Assembly: GCF_014646235.1 (NCBI RefSeq)
Contig: NZ_BMNB01000017.1
Location: forward strand, 78,748 to 142,747
Direction of reading: 5' to 3'
DNA length: 64,000 nucleotides
Source of the DNA: Micromonospora sonchi
GTDB lineage: Bacteria > Actinomycetota > Actinomycetes > Mycobacteriales > Micromonosporaceae
Shown piece after piece: positions 1-8,635 of the stretch (position 1 is its first letter; the number at the start of each line of letters is the position of its first letter). The position numbers and the translations under genes are program-made. Below the pieces are notes generated by a model. It made no database searches. It was not told where the DNA came from and was given only the letters and a program-made list of their open reading frames with translations.

Positions 1-851
1 TGCTGGGCCTGGTCGACCACGAGCGCGGCGTCAAGCTCGGTGGCTCGGGCTTCTGGATGTACACCGGTGTCGGCGCCCGGCTGGAGTGGGCGCTGATCAA
101 CTGGCTGATCGAGCGGAACATCGAGGCCGGTTACGACTTCCTCCTCCCGCCGCACCTGCTGCTGGACACCGCCGGCTTCGCCGCCGGCCAGTTCCCCAAG
201 TTCTACGACGACGTCTACCACCTGGACAGGCAGTCCGCCCCGCGCGGGCAGTTCCTGCTGCCCACCGCGGAGACGGCGATCCTCGGCGCGTACCAGGACG
301 AGATCCTGGACACCGCGAAGCTGCCGCTGAAGGTGTTCGCGTACACCCCCTGCTACCGGCGCGAGGCCGCCGGCTCGCACTCTGACGAGCGCGGCACGGT
401 CCGGGGCCACCAGTTCAACAAGGTGGAGATCTTCCAGTTCACGCTTCCCGAGCAGGCCGACGCCGCGCTGGAGCAGATGGTCGCGCACGCGGAGAGCCTG
501 GTGGAGGCGCTGGGCCTGCACTACCAGCGCAGCCTGCTCGCGGCCGGCGACTCCAGCGCGTCGATGCGCAAGACCCTCGACATCGAGGTCTGGATGCCGA
601 GCACCGGCAAGTACAAGGAGGTCTCCTCGGTCTCCTGGGGTGGTGACTACCAGGCCCGCCGGGCCGCCATCCGCTATCGGGAGCCGGGCGGCAAGCAGAC
701 CCGCTTCGTACACACCCTCAACGGCTCGGCGCTGGCGACCAGCCGGCTCTTCCCGGCGATCCTGGAGCAGTTCCAGCAGCCCGACGGCTCGGTGCTGGTG
801 CCGGAGGTGCTCCGCGACCGGCTCGGCACCGACCGCCTCACCCCTCGCTGA
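1..851 (+). CDS. serS: Seryl-tRNA synthetase, 5' truncated by window edge
   Basis: This is the C-terminal catalytic part of a class II seryl-tRNA synthetase, which charges tRNA-Ser with serine in the cytoplasm. The frame is open from base 3 and about 282 residues are visible, so the N-terminal coiled-coil arm lies outside the window. The class II motifs are readable: motif 2 around TPCYRREAAGSHSDERGTVRGHQF and motif 3 near the end, where NGSALATSRLFPAILEQFQ carries the conserved arginine. The KEVSSVSWGGDYQARRA stretch matches the family signature, although the usual SNC-type residues read SSVSW here. It converges with ccdA and their 3' ends overlap by 14 bases. The identification is secure. 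Confidence 0.96.
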   Translation, partial: LGLVDHERGVKLGGSGFWMYTGVGARLEWALINWLIERNIEAGYDFLLPPHLLLDTAGFAAGQFPKFYDDVYHLDRQSAPRGQFLLPTAETAILGAYQDEILDTAKLPLKVFAYTPCYRREAAGSHSDERGTVRGHQFNKVEIFQFTLPEQADAALEQMVAHAESLVEALGLHYQRSLLAAGDSSASMRKTLDIEVWMPSTGKYKEVSSVSWGGDYQARRAAIRYREPGGKQTRFVHTLNGSALATSRLFPAILEQFQQPDGSVLVPEVLRDRLGTDRLTPR

Positions 852-1800
852 CCGACCCGGCGCCGCGTGCCGAGCCGCGCGCCGTTTCGGCGAGCAGCGG
901 CTCGGCACGCGGCGGCGCGGCATGCGCTAGCTCGGTGTTAAAAGGGGGCCCCTCCTCTACCGCAGGCGTTAAAAGGGGGCCCTTCCTTCGCAGCGCAGCG
1001 GTGAGGACGAGAGCGGCGAGGAGGGCGACGAGCGTGGCGGGGCCGGCGGTGTCGACGGCGTTGGCGAGCCAGCGCTGGATCCCGGCGGCGGCGGTCACCA
1101 CCGGGTCGGTGAGCACGTCGCGACGGCCGGCGGCCAGCCGCGCCTCGTACCAGCCGTACCAGGCGACGTAGCCGCCGGCGAGCAGCAGCACCAGGCCGCT
1201 GAGCCGGGGCACCCAGGCGCCGGCTCCGCGCAGCCGGGCCACCACCTCGCCGCGCACCAGCGCCACGCCGAGCGCGGCCACCGCCACCACCAGCCCCATC
1301 CCGAGGGCGTACGCCCCGAACAGCGCCAGCCCGCGCAGCGTCGAGCCGGCCTGGAGGCTGGTCACCACGGTGGCCAGGAACGGCGCGATGGCGCAGCCCA
1401 GCGAGGCGGCCGCGTACGCCATGCCGAACAGCACCATCGACGGCAGCGTGCGGGCCAGTCGCGGCGCCCGGGCCAGCGGACGCGGGGTGGGCAGCCGCCG
1501 GCCGGCGAGCAGCCAGCCGCCGAGCACCACCAGCAGCAGTCCCAACCCGACGGTGAACCAGGGCAGCCGGGGGCGCAGCCAGCCGGCGAGCGGGGCCAGC
1601 GCCAAGCCGAAGGCGCCGAACACCACGACGTACCCCAGGGTGAGCGCACCTGCGGCGGTGAGCGCCCGCCGGATCGCGCCCCGGGTGTCGGCGGCCCCGG
1701 CGACCAGCAGCGACAGGTACGCCGGCAGCATCGCGAAGCCGCACGGGTTGACCGCGCCGAGCATGCCGGCGGTCAGCGCGAGCAGCAGCGGGGCCTCCAT
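838..1800 (-). CDS. ccdA: CcdA-like cytochrome c biogenesis / thiol-disulfide transmembrane protein
   Basis: This is an integral membrane protein of the CcdA/DsbD family, which passes electrons from cytoplasmic thioredoxin across the membrane to extracytoplasmic thiol proteins. It has 320 residues and about six or seven hydrophobic segments. The two redox cysteines are visible: C20 in the NPCGFA motif of helix 1 and C136 in the SLGCAIAPF helix. The start codon at 1800 touches the stop codon of the TlpA-like gene, so the two are translationally coupled. The last 50 residues, from RRKGPLL on, are encoded by a GGGGGCCCC repeat and are low complexity. The ancestral protein probably ended near residue 270, and the repeat has extended it until it overlaps serS. 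Confidence 0.9.
   Translation of the reverse strand: MEAPLLLALTAGMLGAVNPCGFAMLPAYLSLLVAGAADTRGAIRRALTAAGALTLGYVVVFGAFGLALAPLAGWLRPRLPWFTVGLGLLLVVLGGWLLAGRRLPTPRPLARAPRLARTLPSMVLFGMAYAAASLGCAIAPFLATVVTSLQAGSTLRGLALFGAYALGMGLVVAVAALGVALVRGEVVARLRGAGAWVPRLSGLVLLLAGGYVAWYGWYEARLAAGRRDVLTDPVVTAAAGIQRWLANAVDTAGPATLVALLAALVLTAALRRKGPLLTPAVEEGPPFNTELAHAAPPRAEPLLAETARGSARGAGSVSEG
937..989. repeat. Twin GGGGGCCCC repeat, copy A
   Basis: Two near-identical blocks, each of the form GTTAAAAGGGGGCCC followed by CTTCCTT or CTCCTCT, are separated by TACCGCAGGC. Each core is itself palindromic. This copy lies inside the 3' end of the ccdA frame and between the convergent stops of ccdA and serS. Four related copies occur near 29776, 34335, 52455 and 54250. 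Confidence 0.85.
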
Positions 1801-2378
1801 CAGGCGGCCAGCTCGGTGACCCGGCGGGTGAAGTCCTCCCCGTCCAGCCAGCCCTGGTGGATCACCCGCCCGTTCCGGTCGATGATCACGAAGGTGCTCT
1901 GCTCGACGACCTCGAAGCGCCGCCAGAGCACCCCCTTGCGGTCGTCGAGCTGCGGCACCGGCCCGAGTTCGAACTCGGTGACGAAGTCCTTCATCGCCTG
2001 CTGCTCGCCGAGCCCGGCGATCCCGATGATCGGCACGCGGTCGCGGAAGCCGGGCGCTATCTCGGCCACGGTCCACGCCTGGCTGGCGCAGGTGGCGCAC
2101 CAGGGCGCCCAGAACCAGAGCACCACCGGCCGGCCGGCCAGGGTGGCGGCGTCGAACGCCGCGCCGTCCAGGGTCTGCCCGGTGAACCGGAGGGTGTCCG
2201 GCACCGCGCCGGTCGGGGGCGACGCGGTGCCGCCGACCGCCGGGCTCGCGTTGGGCGAGGTGTCGGGCGCCGCCTCCGCGTCCGGGGCCGGACCGCAGCC
2301 GGAGGTGGCCAGCACCCCGGCGAGCAGTGCGGCGGCGAGCGCCCCCGTGAACCGTCTCGTCGTACCTGCCGACCCCAT
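1800..2378 (-). CDS. TlpA/ResA-like thioredoxin-fold lipoprotein
   Basis: This is a 192-residue membrane-anchored thiol-disulfide oxidoreductase that probably works outside the membrane on apocytochrome c or other secreted disulfide proteins. The signal peptide ends in the lipobox LATSGC, so Cys28 would be lipidated. A Pro/Ala/Ser-rich linker leads to a thioredoxin fold with the redox motif WCATC at about residues 93-97. The start is supported by AAGGAG seven bases upstream. Its stop codon overlaps the ccdA start by one base, which fits a CcdA-reductant and TlpA-acceptor pair. Confidence 0.9.
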   Translation of the reverse strand: MGSAGTTRRFTGALAAALLAGVLATSGCGPAPDAEAAPDTSPNASPAVGGTASPPTGAVPDTLRFTGQTLDGAAFDAATLAGRPVVLWFWAPWCATCASQAWTVAEIAPGFRDRVPIIGIAGLGEQQAMKDFVTEFELGPVPQLDDRKGVLWRRFEVVEQSTFVIIDRNGRVIHQGWLDGEDFTRRVTELAA

Positions 2379-2439
2379 CCGCGTCTCCTTCGGTTCGCTC
2401 AGGCCGGCGGCAGCGCTCTGGCCGCCCCCGGCGGCACGC

Positions 2440-3906
2440 TCAGGCCTTGGTCAGCCGCAGCGCGAGTTCCGGGCAGACCTTGACCGCCTTCGTCGCGCCC
2501 TCCCGCAGCCAGGTCGGCACGGGAGTGGACGGGAAGGCGGGATATCCGTTGTGGTCGAGCCGGATGAAGTCCGGCACCACGTGGGCGCAGAGGCCGTGCC
2601 CGTCGCACCGGGACCAGTCCAGCACCAGTTTCTGCGGGTCCGGGTCGGGGGCACCGGGCAGGCCCATCATGCCCTTGACCCGTCGGCCGCAGCCCTCGCC
2701 GGTGGTGTGCCTCTTCAGGTCGTCGGCGAAGACCTCCATGGCGGAGAGCGCGAAGCGGGACGTACCGTCGGGGTGGCTGCAGGCACCGCGCCCCTTGACG
2801 TCCCCGGCCGCGGCCCGGACCACCTCCACCGGCGCGCTGCCGGAGACCGCCAGGTCGACGGCGCGGGCCAGGTCGGGCAGGCCCCGCTTGCACGGGCCGC
2901 ACTGCCCGGCGGACTCGCCGGCCAGGTAGCGCACCACCTGGGCGGCCTCGCCGAGCGGGCAGGTGTCGTTGGCGAGCGGGACGATGATGCCGGCACCGAG
3001 GGTGCCGCCGACCGCGGCCAGCCCCTTGCGGGACACCTCGGCCTCGTTCGCCGCCTCCCAGGTGATCCACTTGCCGTGGTAGCCGCCCATCAGGATGCCC
3101 GGCCCCTCGGGCACCTCGCAGAGTTCGAGAACCTCCCGCAGCGGGGTGCCGGCGGCGCACTCGACGACCGCGTGCCGCTTCGCCGCGCCGGTCACGCTGA
3201 GCAGCACGGTGCCGGGCTCGTCGTCGGTGCCGAGCGCCGCGTACTCGTACGGGCCGAGCCGGGCGGCGATCGCCATCTGGGAGTACGTCTCGGCGTTGGA
3301 CAGCAGGGTGGGCAGGTTGTTCACCCCGGAGTCGCTGGAGCGCTTCTTGGTGCCGGGCGGGATGTGCGGCAAGCCGTTGATCCCGTTGACCAGTGCGCCA
3401 CCCTCTCCGCTGATGAACCGGTGCGGCACCGTGACCACGCTGGTCGGCACCGGCATCCGGCGTTCCTCCAGCGCCTCCATCAGGGAGTCCCGGCCGATCA
3501 GGTCGTCGGCCACGCAGAGCACGATCTCCTCGGCGTCGAGCGCGAACGCGGCCAGGGCGGCACCGTCGAGAATCAGGTGCGGGGCCCGGGTGAGGATGAC
3601 CTTGTCCTTCCAACTGGCCGGCTCACCCTCGGTGGCGTTGACCACCACCACGGGCGGCAGGTCCTGCCGTTCGCAGGACTCCAGCACCGCGCGCAGCTTC
3701 CTGGCGAACGGGAAGCCGGCGCCGCCCTTGCCCTTGAGCTGGATGCCCTCGGCGAGACCCAGCAGCGCGGAGGGTTCCATCGGGCTGATCGGGCCGTGCA
3801 CCATCTCGTGGGCGCGCAGGTCGAGCCGGCCGAACTCGGCGAAGCCGGCGGTGATCCGGGGCTCACCGATGCAGGCCACCGGCGGAACGGTGGTACGCAT
3901 CGTCAC
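2440..3906 (-). CDS. NuoF-like NADH dehydrogenase subunit fused to a C-terminal ferredoxin domain
   Basis: This 488-residue soluble flavoprotein resembles the 51-kDa (NuoF) NADH-binding subunit of complex I. A glycine-rich FMN segment (KGKGGAGFPF) lies at residues 58-67, and a weak NAD-site echo (SGEGGALVNG) follows. The usual four-Cys 4Fe-4S signature is altered: CGPC and a later ACSH Cys remain, while the first Cys is Ala. The last 63 residues form a single-cluster ferredoxin domain with C434, C440 and C478, the last in KVCPEL. No other complex I genes are nearby. The GTG start overlaps the stop of the upstream membrane protein in a GTGA motif, so the two are likely partners in electron transfer. 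The electron donor is inferred from the fold. Confidence 0.85.
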   Translation of the reverse strand: MTMRTTVPPVACIGEPRITAGFAEFGRLDLRAHEMVHGPISPMEPSALLGLAEGIQLKGKGGAGFPFARKLRAVLESCERQDLPPVVVVNATEGEPASWKDKVILTRAPHLILDGAALAAFALDAEEIVLCVADDLIGRDSLMEALEERRMPVPTSVVTVPHRFISGEGGALVNGINGLPHIPPGTKKRSSDSGVNNLPTLLSNAETYSQMAIAARLGPYEYAALGTDDEPGTVLLSVTGAAKRHAVVECAAGTPLREVLELCEVPEGPGILMGGYHGKWITWEAANEAEVSRKGLAAVGGTLGAGIIVPLANDTCPLGEAAQVVRYLAGESAGQCGPCKRGLPDLARAVDLAVSGSAPVEVVRAAAGDVKGRGACSHPDGTSRFALSAMEVFADDLKRHTTGEGCGRRVKGMMGLPGAPDPDPQKLVLDWSRCDGHGLCAHVVPDFIRLDHNGYPAFPSTPVPTWLREGATKAVKVCPELALRLTKA

Positions 3907-5558
3907 TTCGCTTCACCTCGCAGCCCGGCCCAGTAGGCACCGTCGACGCTGTCCGGGTCGGCCCGGCGACGGCGCCGGCTGTCGGCCGAGGAGGCCCGGC
4001 GGGCCCGCCGGGAGGCGAGGTCGACCAGGGTCGGGGTGTCGTCGTCGGGTACGTCGTCCGGGGTGTACCGCGCCGGGGGGCGCCAGTAGTCGGTCTCGGC
4101 CTCCGGCACGTCCTCCTCGGCGCTGTGCCGTCCGCTGCCGCTGCGCGGTGCGGCGGAGATCGGCGAACCGGAAATCGGCGATCCGGAAATCGGGGCGCCG
4201 GAGATCGGCGACTCCCACCGGCGCGGGCTGTCCCAGGGCTCCTCCGCCTCGTCGTCGGTGCGCTCAGGCGGGGCGGAGTAGCGGCTACGGGCGTCGCTGG
4301 CGACCCGGGACCGCCGGGAGCGGTCCAACTCCTCGTCGTCGCGGCGGCGCCGGCCGACCGGCTCCCGGTCGTCCTCCAACAGCAGCTCCTCCTCGTCGCG
4401 GCGGCGCGTGGAGCGGCGGCCCACCGGCTCGCGCGCCTCCTCCCGCCGGTCGGATCGCCGCCGGCTGGATTCGTCGTCCCGGCGCGACGCCCGCCGAACC
4501 GGCTCCAGTTCCTCGTCCCGGCGCGACGCCCGCCGGACCGGCTCCAACTCCTCGTCGCGGCGCGACGCCCGCCGGACGACCGGCTCGAGTTCCTCGTCGC
4601 GGCGGGTGCGGCCCGGTCGGACCGGGTCGCGCAGTGAGCCGGGCTCCGGGACCACGGGCACGGTGAACCGCTCCGGGTCGTTGCGCCGGATGGTGGGGCT
4701 GGCCCAGGTGCCGGAGGTGCTGTCGGCCCAGCTGGTGTCGCGGCGGGCCCGCTCGTTCTCGCCGCCCCGCCGGGTCAGGTTGCCGAGCAGCGACCGGGCC
4801 CGGGTCTCCTCGCTGCCCTTGCCGGTCATCGCCTCGTTGAGGGCCGCGGCCTGGTGCTGCTCGCGGCTGCGGCGTTGCAGGGTCACCGAGAGACGCACGA
4901 GCATTGCCACCACGACCAGCACCACGCAGAGGAAGTAGCTGAGGGTGACCCAGCCGGCGGGCGCGCGGCCGGCGAGCAGACCATGGAAGATGGCGAACGG
5001 CCAGGAGACGTACGCCATGGAGTGCAGCGCCCGCCACACCCACTTCGGGCCGATGTCGGCGAACCGGGCCCGGATGATGCCGGTCCACAGCACACCGACC
5101 ATGAGCAGCGCGGCGATGGTGCCGAGCCCGACGTAGAGGCCCCGGCCACCGACGAACGGCACGGCGGCGTCGGTCACGCCCGCCCGACCGCTGGCGATCT
5201 TGGTCATCACGTGGAAGCCCAGGCCGGCGACGCCGAGGATGCCGGTGGCCCGGTGCGCGGATTGCAACAGCACCCGGTGCCGGATCATCAGGACCAGCCG
5301 GTCGGTGGAGACCAGCCCCAACATCACGGTGATGCTCAGGGCGACGAGCGCGACAACGCCGGCGAAGAACTCGGTGAAGAAAAAGCCCATCGCGTACATC
5401 TGCTGGCCACCGGTGGTGAGCATCATCAGTGCCCACAGCACGGCGAGTCCGCACGCGGACAGCGCCAGGATCTGCGCGCGGGACCGAACCCGGATCCCTC
5501 TACTGCTGACGCTGGTACGGACGGCAGGCGGCTTCTCGTTCTGCGTAGCCCGGGCCAT
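3903..5558 (-). CDS. Ferric-reductase-like transmembrane protein with long charged C-terminal tail
   Basis: This is a 551-residue membrane protein. The first ~215 residues carry about six hydrophobic helices with histidine pairs suited to b-heme ligation (HRATGILGVAGLGFHVM and ALHSMAYVSWPFAIFHGL), as in ferric reductase/NOX-type transmembrane domains. There is no attached FAD/NAD domain; the coupled NuoF-ferredoxin protein may supply that function. The remaining ~330 residues are low complexity and probably disordered, with RRASRRDEELEPV repeats and a PISGSPISGSP run. I chose the ATG at 5558 because GAGGAG lies three bases upstream; an in-frame GTG at 5588 would add ten residues. The tail may tether the reductase to cytoplasmic partners, but that is speculation. 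Confidence 0.82.
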   Translation of the reverse strand: MARATQNEKPPAVRTSVSSRGIRVRSRAQILALSACGLAVLWALMMLTTGGQQMYAMGFFFTEFFAGVVALVALSITVMLGLVSTDRLVLMIRHRVLLQSAHRATGILGVAGLGFHVMTKIASGRAGVTDAAVPFVGGRGLYVGLGTIAALLMVGVLWTGIIRARFADIGPKWVWRALHSMAYVSWPFAIFHGLLAGRAPAGWVTLSYFLCVVLVVVAMLVRLSVTLQRRSREQHQAAALNEAMTGKGSEETRARSLLGNLTRRGGENERARRDTSWADSTSGTWASPTIRRNDPERFTVPVVPEPGSLRDPVRPGRTRRDEELEPVVRRASRRDEELEPVRRASRRDEELEPVRRASRRDDESSRRRSDRREEAREPVGRRSTRRRDEEELLLEDDREPVGRRRRDDEELDRSRRSRVASDARSRYSAPPERTDDEAEEPWDSPRRWESPISGAPISGSPISGSPISAAPRSGSGRHSAEEDVPEAETDYWRPPARYTPDDVPDDDTPTLVDLASRRARRASSADSRRRRRADPDSVDGAYWAGLRGEAK

Positions 5559-5731
5559 GTGCTCCTCGATCGTCTCGCGGCGGCGCACCGCCGGCCGACC
5601 CTGTTCCCCACACCAGTACGTCTCCGAGCCCCGGACGGATCAGCCGCGGCGAAAAAATCTCAGCAAGTTGTCGAACCGTCCTCCCGCCCGGTGCGTGTAG
5701 GGCGTCCCGAACAGTGACTCATCTCCATACA

Positions 5732-5761
5732 TTGACAGCCGATGAAATCGGCTTGTAATCT
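5732..5761 (+). promoter_or_regulatory. Putative promoter with internal dyad upstream of the alpha-amylase gene
   Basis: TTGACA at 5732-5737 is followed after 18 bases by TAATCT at 5756-5761. Between them lies a perfect 6-bp inverted repeat, GCCGAT and ATCGGC (5738-5752, 3-base loop), well placed for a repressor. Just downstream, TTTCCGAAATTTTTC (5761-5775) resembles GAAA/TTTC operators of sugar-responsive regulators. Transcription start and regulator are not known from the sequence. Confidence 0.5.
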
Positions 5762-5844
5762 TTCCGAAATTTTTCAGCCCGGATTGCAAAATCTGGGCAG
5801 CCGACCAACCACCCCCGTCCCCTCGGCACCCTCAGGAGCACCCG

Positions 5845-7293
5845 ATGCATCGACGTCGACTCCGCCCGGCGCTCGTCGCACTCGCCACGATCGCCAGCCT
5901 CCTCGCCCCCACCCTCGTGACGACGCCCCCGGCCGCGGCCGCGCCGACGGGCGGCAAGAAGGTCATCGCCAACCTCTTCGAGTGGAACTGGCCCTCGGTG
6001 GCCAGCGAGTGCACCAGCACCCTCGGCCCGAAGGGCTACGGCTACGTCCAGGTCTCGCCCCCGCAGGAGCACGTCCGCGGCAACCAGTGGTGGGTGGCGT
6101 ACCAGCCGGTCAGCTACCGGATCGAGTCCCGCAAGGGCACCCGGGAACAGTTCCGGTCCATGGTGAACACCTGCCAGGCCGCCGGCGTCAAGGTGATCGT
6201 GGACGCGGTCATCAACCACATGTCCGGGCAGGACAACGGCGGCACCGGCTGGGCCGGATCGTCGTACCAGCACTACGTCTACCCGGGCATCTACCAGGCG
6301 CAGGACTTCCACTACTGCGGCCGCAACGGCAACCACGACATCGTCAACTACAACGACCGGTACGAGGTGCAGAACTGCGAGCTGGTCAACCTCGCCGACC
6401 TGAAGACGGAGTCGGACTACGTCCGGTCCCGGCTCGCCGCGTACCTCAACGACCTGCTGTCACTCGGCGTGGACGGCTTCCGGCTAGACGCCAGCAAGCA
6501 CATGCCGGCCGCCGACATCGCCGCCATCCTCGGCCGGTTGAACCGTTCGGCGTACGTCGTGCAGGAGGTCATCTACGGCGCCGGCGAGCCGATCCGGCCC
6601 GAGGAGTACACCGGCAACGGAGACGTGCACGAGTTCCGCTACGGCAAGGACCTGGCCCGGGTGTTCCGCTCCGAGCGGCTGGCCTACCTGCGCAACTTCG
6701 GCGAGGGCTGGGGGCATCTGCCCACCGGCCGGGCGTCGGTCTTCACCGACAACCACGACACCCAGCGCGACGACGGCGGAGTGCTCACCTACCGCGACCG
6801 GGGCACCTACGCGCTGGCCAACGCCTTCATGCTGGCCTGGCCGTACGGCTCGCCGACGGTGATGTCGAGCTACACCTACAGCAGCCGCGACGCCGGCCCG
6901 CCCTCGGACGGCAACAACAAGACGCTCAACGCGGTCTGCTACTCCGGCTGGGAGTGCGAGCACCGCTGGCCGGTGATCGCGAACATGGTGGGCTTCCGCA
7001 ACGCCACCGAGGGCACCGGCGTCAGCAACTGGTACGACAACGGCTACCAGCACATCGCCTTCAGCCGCACCGGCAAGGGCTACATCACCATCAACAACGA
7101 GTCGTACGCGATCACCGGCCGCTCCTACTACACCGGCCTGCCCGCCGGCCGCTACTGCGACGTCATCCACGGCACCTTCACCAACAACACCTGCTCCGGC
7201 CCGATCATCACGGTCGACGCCAACGGCTGGTTCTCCGCCACCGTCCCCGCCCGCGACGCCCTGGCCCTCCACACCTCCGCCCGCCTCCCCTAA
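5845..7293 (+). CDS. Secreted alpha-amylase, GH13 family
   Basis: This is an extracellular starch-hydrolysing alpha-amylase of 482 residues. A Sec signal peptide covers about residues 1-33, ending at PPAAAA. The (beta/alpha)8 barrel carries the classical GH13 regions: DAVINHM, GFRLDASKH with nucleophile D215, QEVI with acid/base E241, and TDNHDTQR with D305. The short C-terminal domain follows directly, and no starch-binding CBM20 is present. Size and motifs fit the actinobacterial secreted amylases. AGGAG sits eight bases before the ATG. The gene stands alone on the plus strand, and downstream lies an unusual C-rich tract. Confidence 0.95.
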   Translation: MHRRRLRPALVALATIASLLAPTLVTTPPAAAAPTGGKKVIANLFEWNWPSVASECTSTLGPKGYGYVQVSPPQEHVRGNQWWVAYQPVSYRIESRKGTREQFRSMVNTCQAAGVKVIVDAVINHMSGQDNGGTGWAGSSYQHYVYPGIYQAQDFHYCGRNGNHDIVNYNDRYEVQNCELVNLADLKTESDYVRSRLAAYLNDLLSLGVDGFRLDASKHMPAADIAAILGRLNRSAYVVQEVIYGAGEPIRPEEYTGNGDVHEFRYGKDLARVFRSERLAYLRNFGEGWGHLPTGRASVFTDNHDTQRDDGGVLTYRDRGTYALANAFMLAWPYGSPTVMSSYTYSSRDAGPPSDGNNKTLNAVCYSGWECEHRWPVIANMVGFRNATEGTGVSNWYDNGYQHIAFSRTGKGYITINNESYAITGRSYYTGLPAGRYCDVIHGTFTNNTCSGPIITVDANGWFSATVPARDALALHTSARLP

Positions 7294-7391
7294 CCCCCCA
7301 CCCCACCCCCACCCCACCCCCACCCCACCCCCACCCCCACCCCACCCCCACCCCACCCCACCCCACCCCGCCCCGCCCCGCCCACCGCAGC
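7294..7391. repeat. C-rich simple repeat (CCCCACC type) downstream of the amylase
   Basis: Nearly 90 bases consist of CCCCACC/CCCCA units on the plus strand, so the minus strand is a run of GGGGT units with strong G-quadruplex potential. It is the left arm of a larger skewed structure: the hairpin at 7392-7452 follows, and then a G-rich plus-strand tract. No coding potential is credible here. Confidence 0.8.
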
Positions 7392-7452
7392 GTTGATCAT
7401 GAGGTTAGCGGCGATGTTGATCTCAAAAACTGCCGCTAACCTCATGATCAAC
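7392..7452. repeat. Perfect 21-bp inverted repeat (GTTGATCATGAGGTTAGCGGC type)
   Basis: The left arm at 7392-7412 and the right arm at 7432-7452 are exact reverse complements separated by a 19-base loop. The arm contains TGATCATGA and GTTAGCGGC. The element lies between two plus-strand genes, about 100 bases after the amylase stop. It may act as a transcript terminator or be a dispersed palindromic repeat; I recall similar palindromes from Micromonospora genomes but could not check this. Confidence 0.85.
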
Positions 7453-7560
7453 CGGGGTGACGGTGGGGCGGGGGATGGGATGGGTGGGGAAGGGGTTTAT
7501 CGGGCGGGGGTGGGGGTGGGGGTGCGTCCGGGTTAGGGTGGTTTGGTGGGGTTTGGTGGG

Positions 7561-8490
7561 GTGGTGGGGCGACGGTGGACCGGGGTGGGCTTGGGGGTGG
7601 CCATCCTGCTGGGAGGGATGGCGTACACCGGATGGGCGTTGATTCCTGCGGACCGGCCGGCGTGGGTGGGGCGGCCGGGCCAGGTGACGACGCCGAACGC
7701 CCCCGAGACCGAGAGGGCCGCCGAGACCGAGAGGGCCGCCGGCAGACCCTCCACGTCCGACGCCGCGCCGCCCGCCCCGCCCGCAGCGCCCGCGCCGGAC
7801 GACCTGCCGGAGATCGACTACGACCCGGCACCCGCCGGCTTCCCCGAGGACCCGGACACCCTGGACACCACGGCGCTGGCCCAAGGGCTGCGCCCCGAGC
7901 GCCGGCTCGCCGCCTACGACGCGCCCGGTGGTCGGCCGCTGGCCTTCCTGATGCCGACCGTCAGCGGGGTGGAACTGACCGTTCCCGTCGCGCGACGCGA
8001 GGCCGGCTGGACGGCGGTGCTGCTTCCCTCGGCCAACCGCAAACTGGCCTGGCTGCCACCGGGCGGCTTCCGCACGGTCGCGCTGGCCGACCAGATCGTG
8101 GTGGAACGGGTGCCATACCGGCTGACCTGGTACCGCGACGGGATCGCGAAACGTAGTTGGCGGCTCAGCCTGGGCCAGCCCGGCCAGGAAACTCCGCTCG
8201 GCCGGACCTTCATCCTCGGCCGCACCCCGCCACCCGAACCGGTCTACGGCGGGGTGGACATCTTCGCTCTCGGCGCAATCCCCGACGACCCGGACGCCGT
8301 ACCCACCGGTCTGCGCGGCGCGCACATCGGCATTCACACCTGGTACCACGACGGCGAGTTGGGCCGGTCGACCACCAACGGCTGCATCCGGCTGACCAGC
8401 AGCGGCCAGCGGCTCCTGCTGGAGCAACTGCGCCCGGGCACCCCCGTCGTGGTCGTCGACGAGCTGCCCACCCCACCCCCGACCGCCTGA
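7561..8490 (+). CDS. L,D-transpeptidase (YkuD domain), membrane anchored
   Basis: This enzyme of about 309 residues likely forms 3-3 peptidoglycan cross-links or attaches ligands to the wall by L,D-transpeptidation. One N-terminal hydrophobic helix (GVGLGVAILLGGMAYTGWALI) anchors it, and an Ala/Pro/Glu-rich linker follows, which contains a duplicated TERAAETERAA. The YkuD catalytic signature lies at about residues 255-278: HIGIHTWYHDGELGRS followed by TTNGCIRL, with catalytic Cys275. The start is uncertain because the upstream sequence is a GT-rich tract. GTG at 7561 or 7564 gives a normal anchor, and TTG at 7543 is also in frame. Confidence 0.88.
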   Translation: MVGRRWTGVGLGVAILLGGMAYTGWALIPADRPAWVGRPGQVTTPNAPETERAAETERAAGRPSTSDAAPPAPPAAPAPDDLPEIDYDPAPAGFPEDPDTLDTTALAQGLRPERRLAAYDAPGGRPLAFLMPTVSGVELTVPVARREAGWTAVLLPSANRKLAWLPPGGFRTVALADQIVVERVPYRLTWYRDGIAKRSWRLSLGQPGQETPLGRTFILGRTPPPEPVYGGVDIFALGAIPDDPDAVPTGLRGAHIGIHTWYHDGELGRSTTNGCIRLTSSGQRLLLEQLRPGTPVVVVDELPTPPPTA

Positions 8491-8635
8491 CCCGCCCGTG
8501 GCTCCGGCCTCCCGGCGGCAGGCCCGCTGAGGCACCCGCATCGTGGCCGAGGGTGGCATGCTCAGCGAAGCCAACCACGCGGGTCCCGGATACCTGACCG
8601 GGCTCGGGCGGCGAGCGCGGTAGGCGGGGAGACGG

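Noticed and set aside
2440..3906. NuoF-like gene as part of a complex I operon
   Set aside because: No nuoE, nuoG or membrane subunits are adjacent and the Fe-S ligands differ, so a separate electron-transfer role is more likely.
1816..3936. Long plus-strand open frame opposite the NuoF and TlpA genes
   Set aside because: It is the antisense shadow of genes with clear motifs; high GC content keeps the opposite frame open, and its translation is low-complexity.
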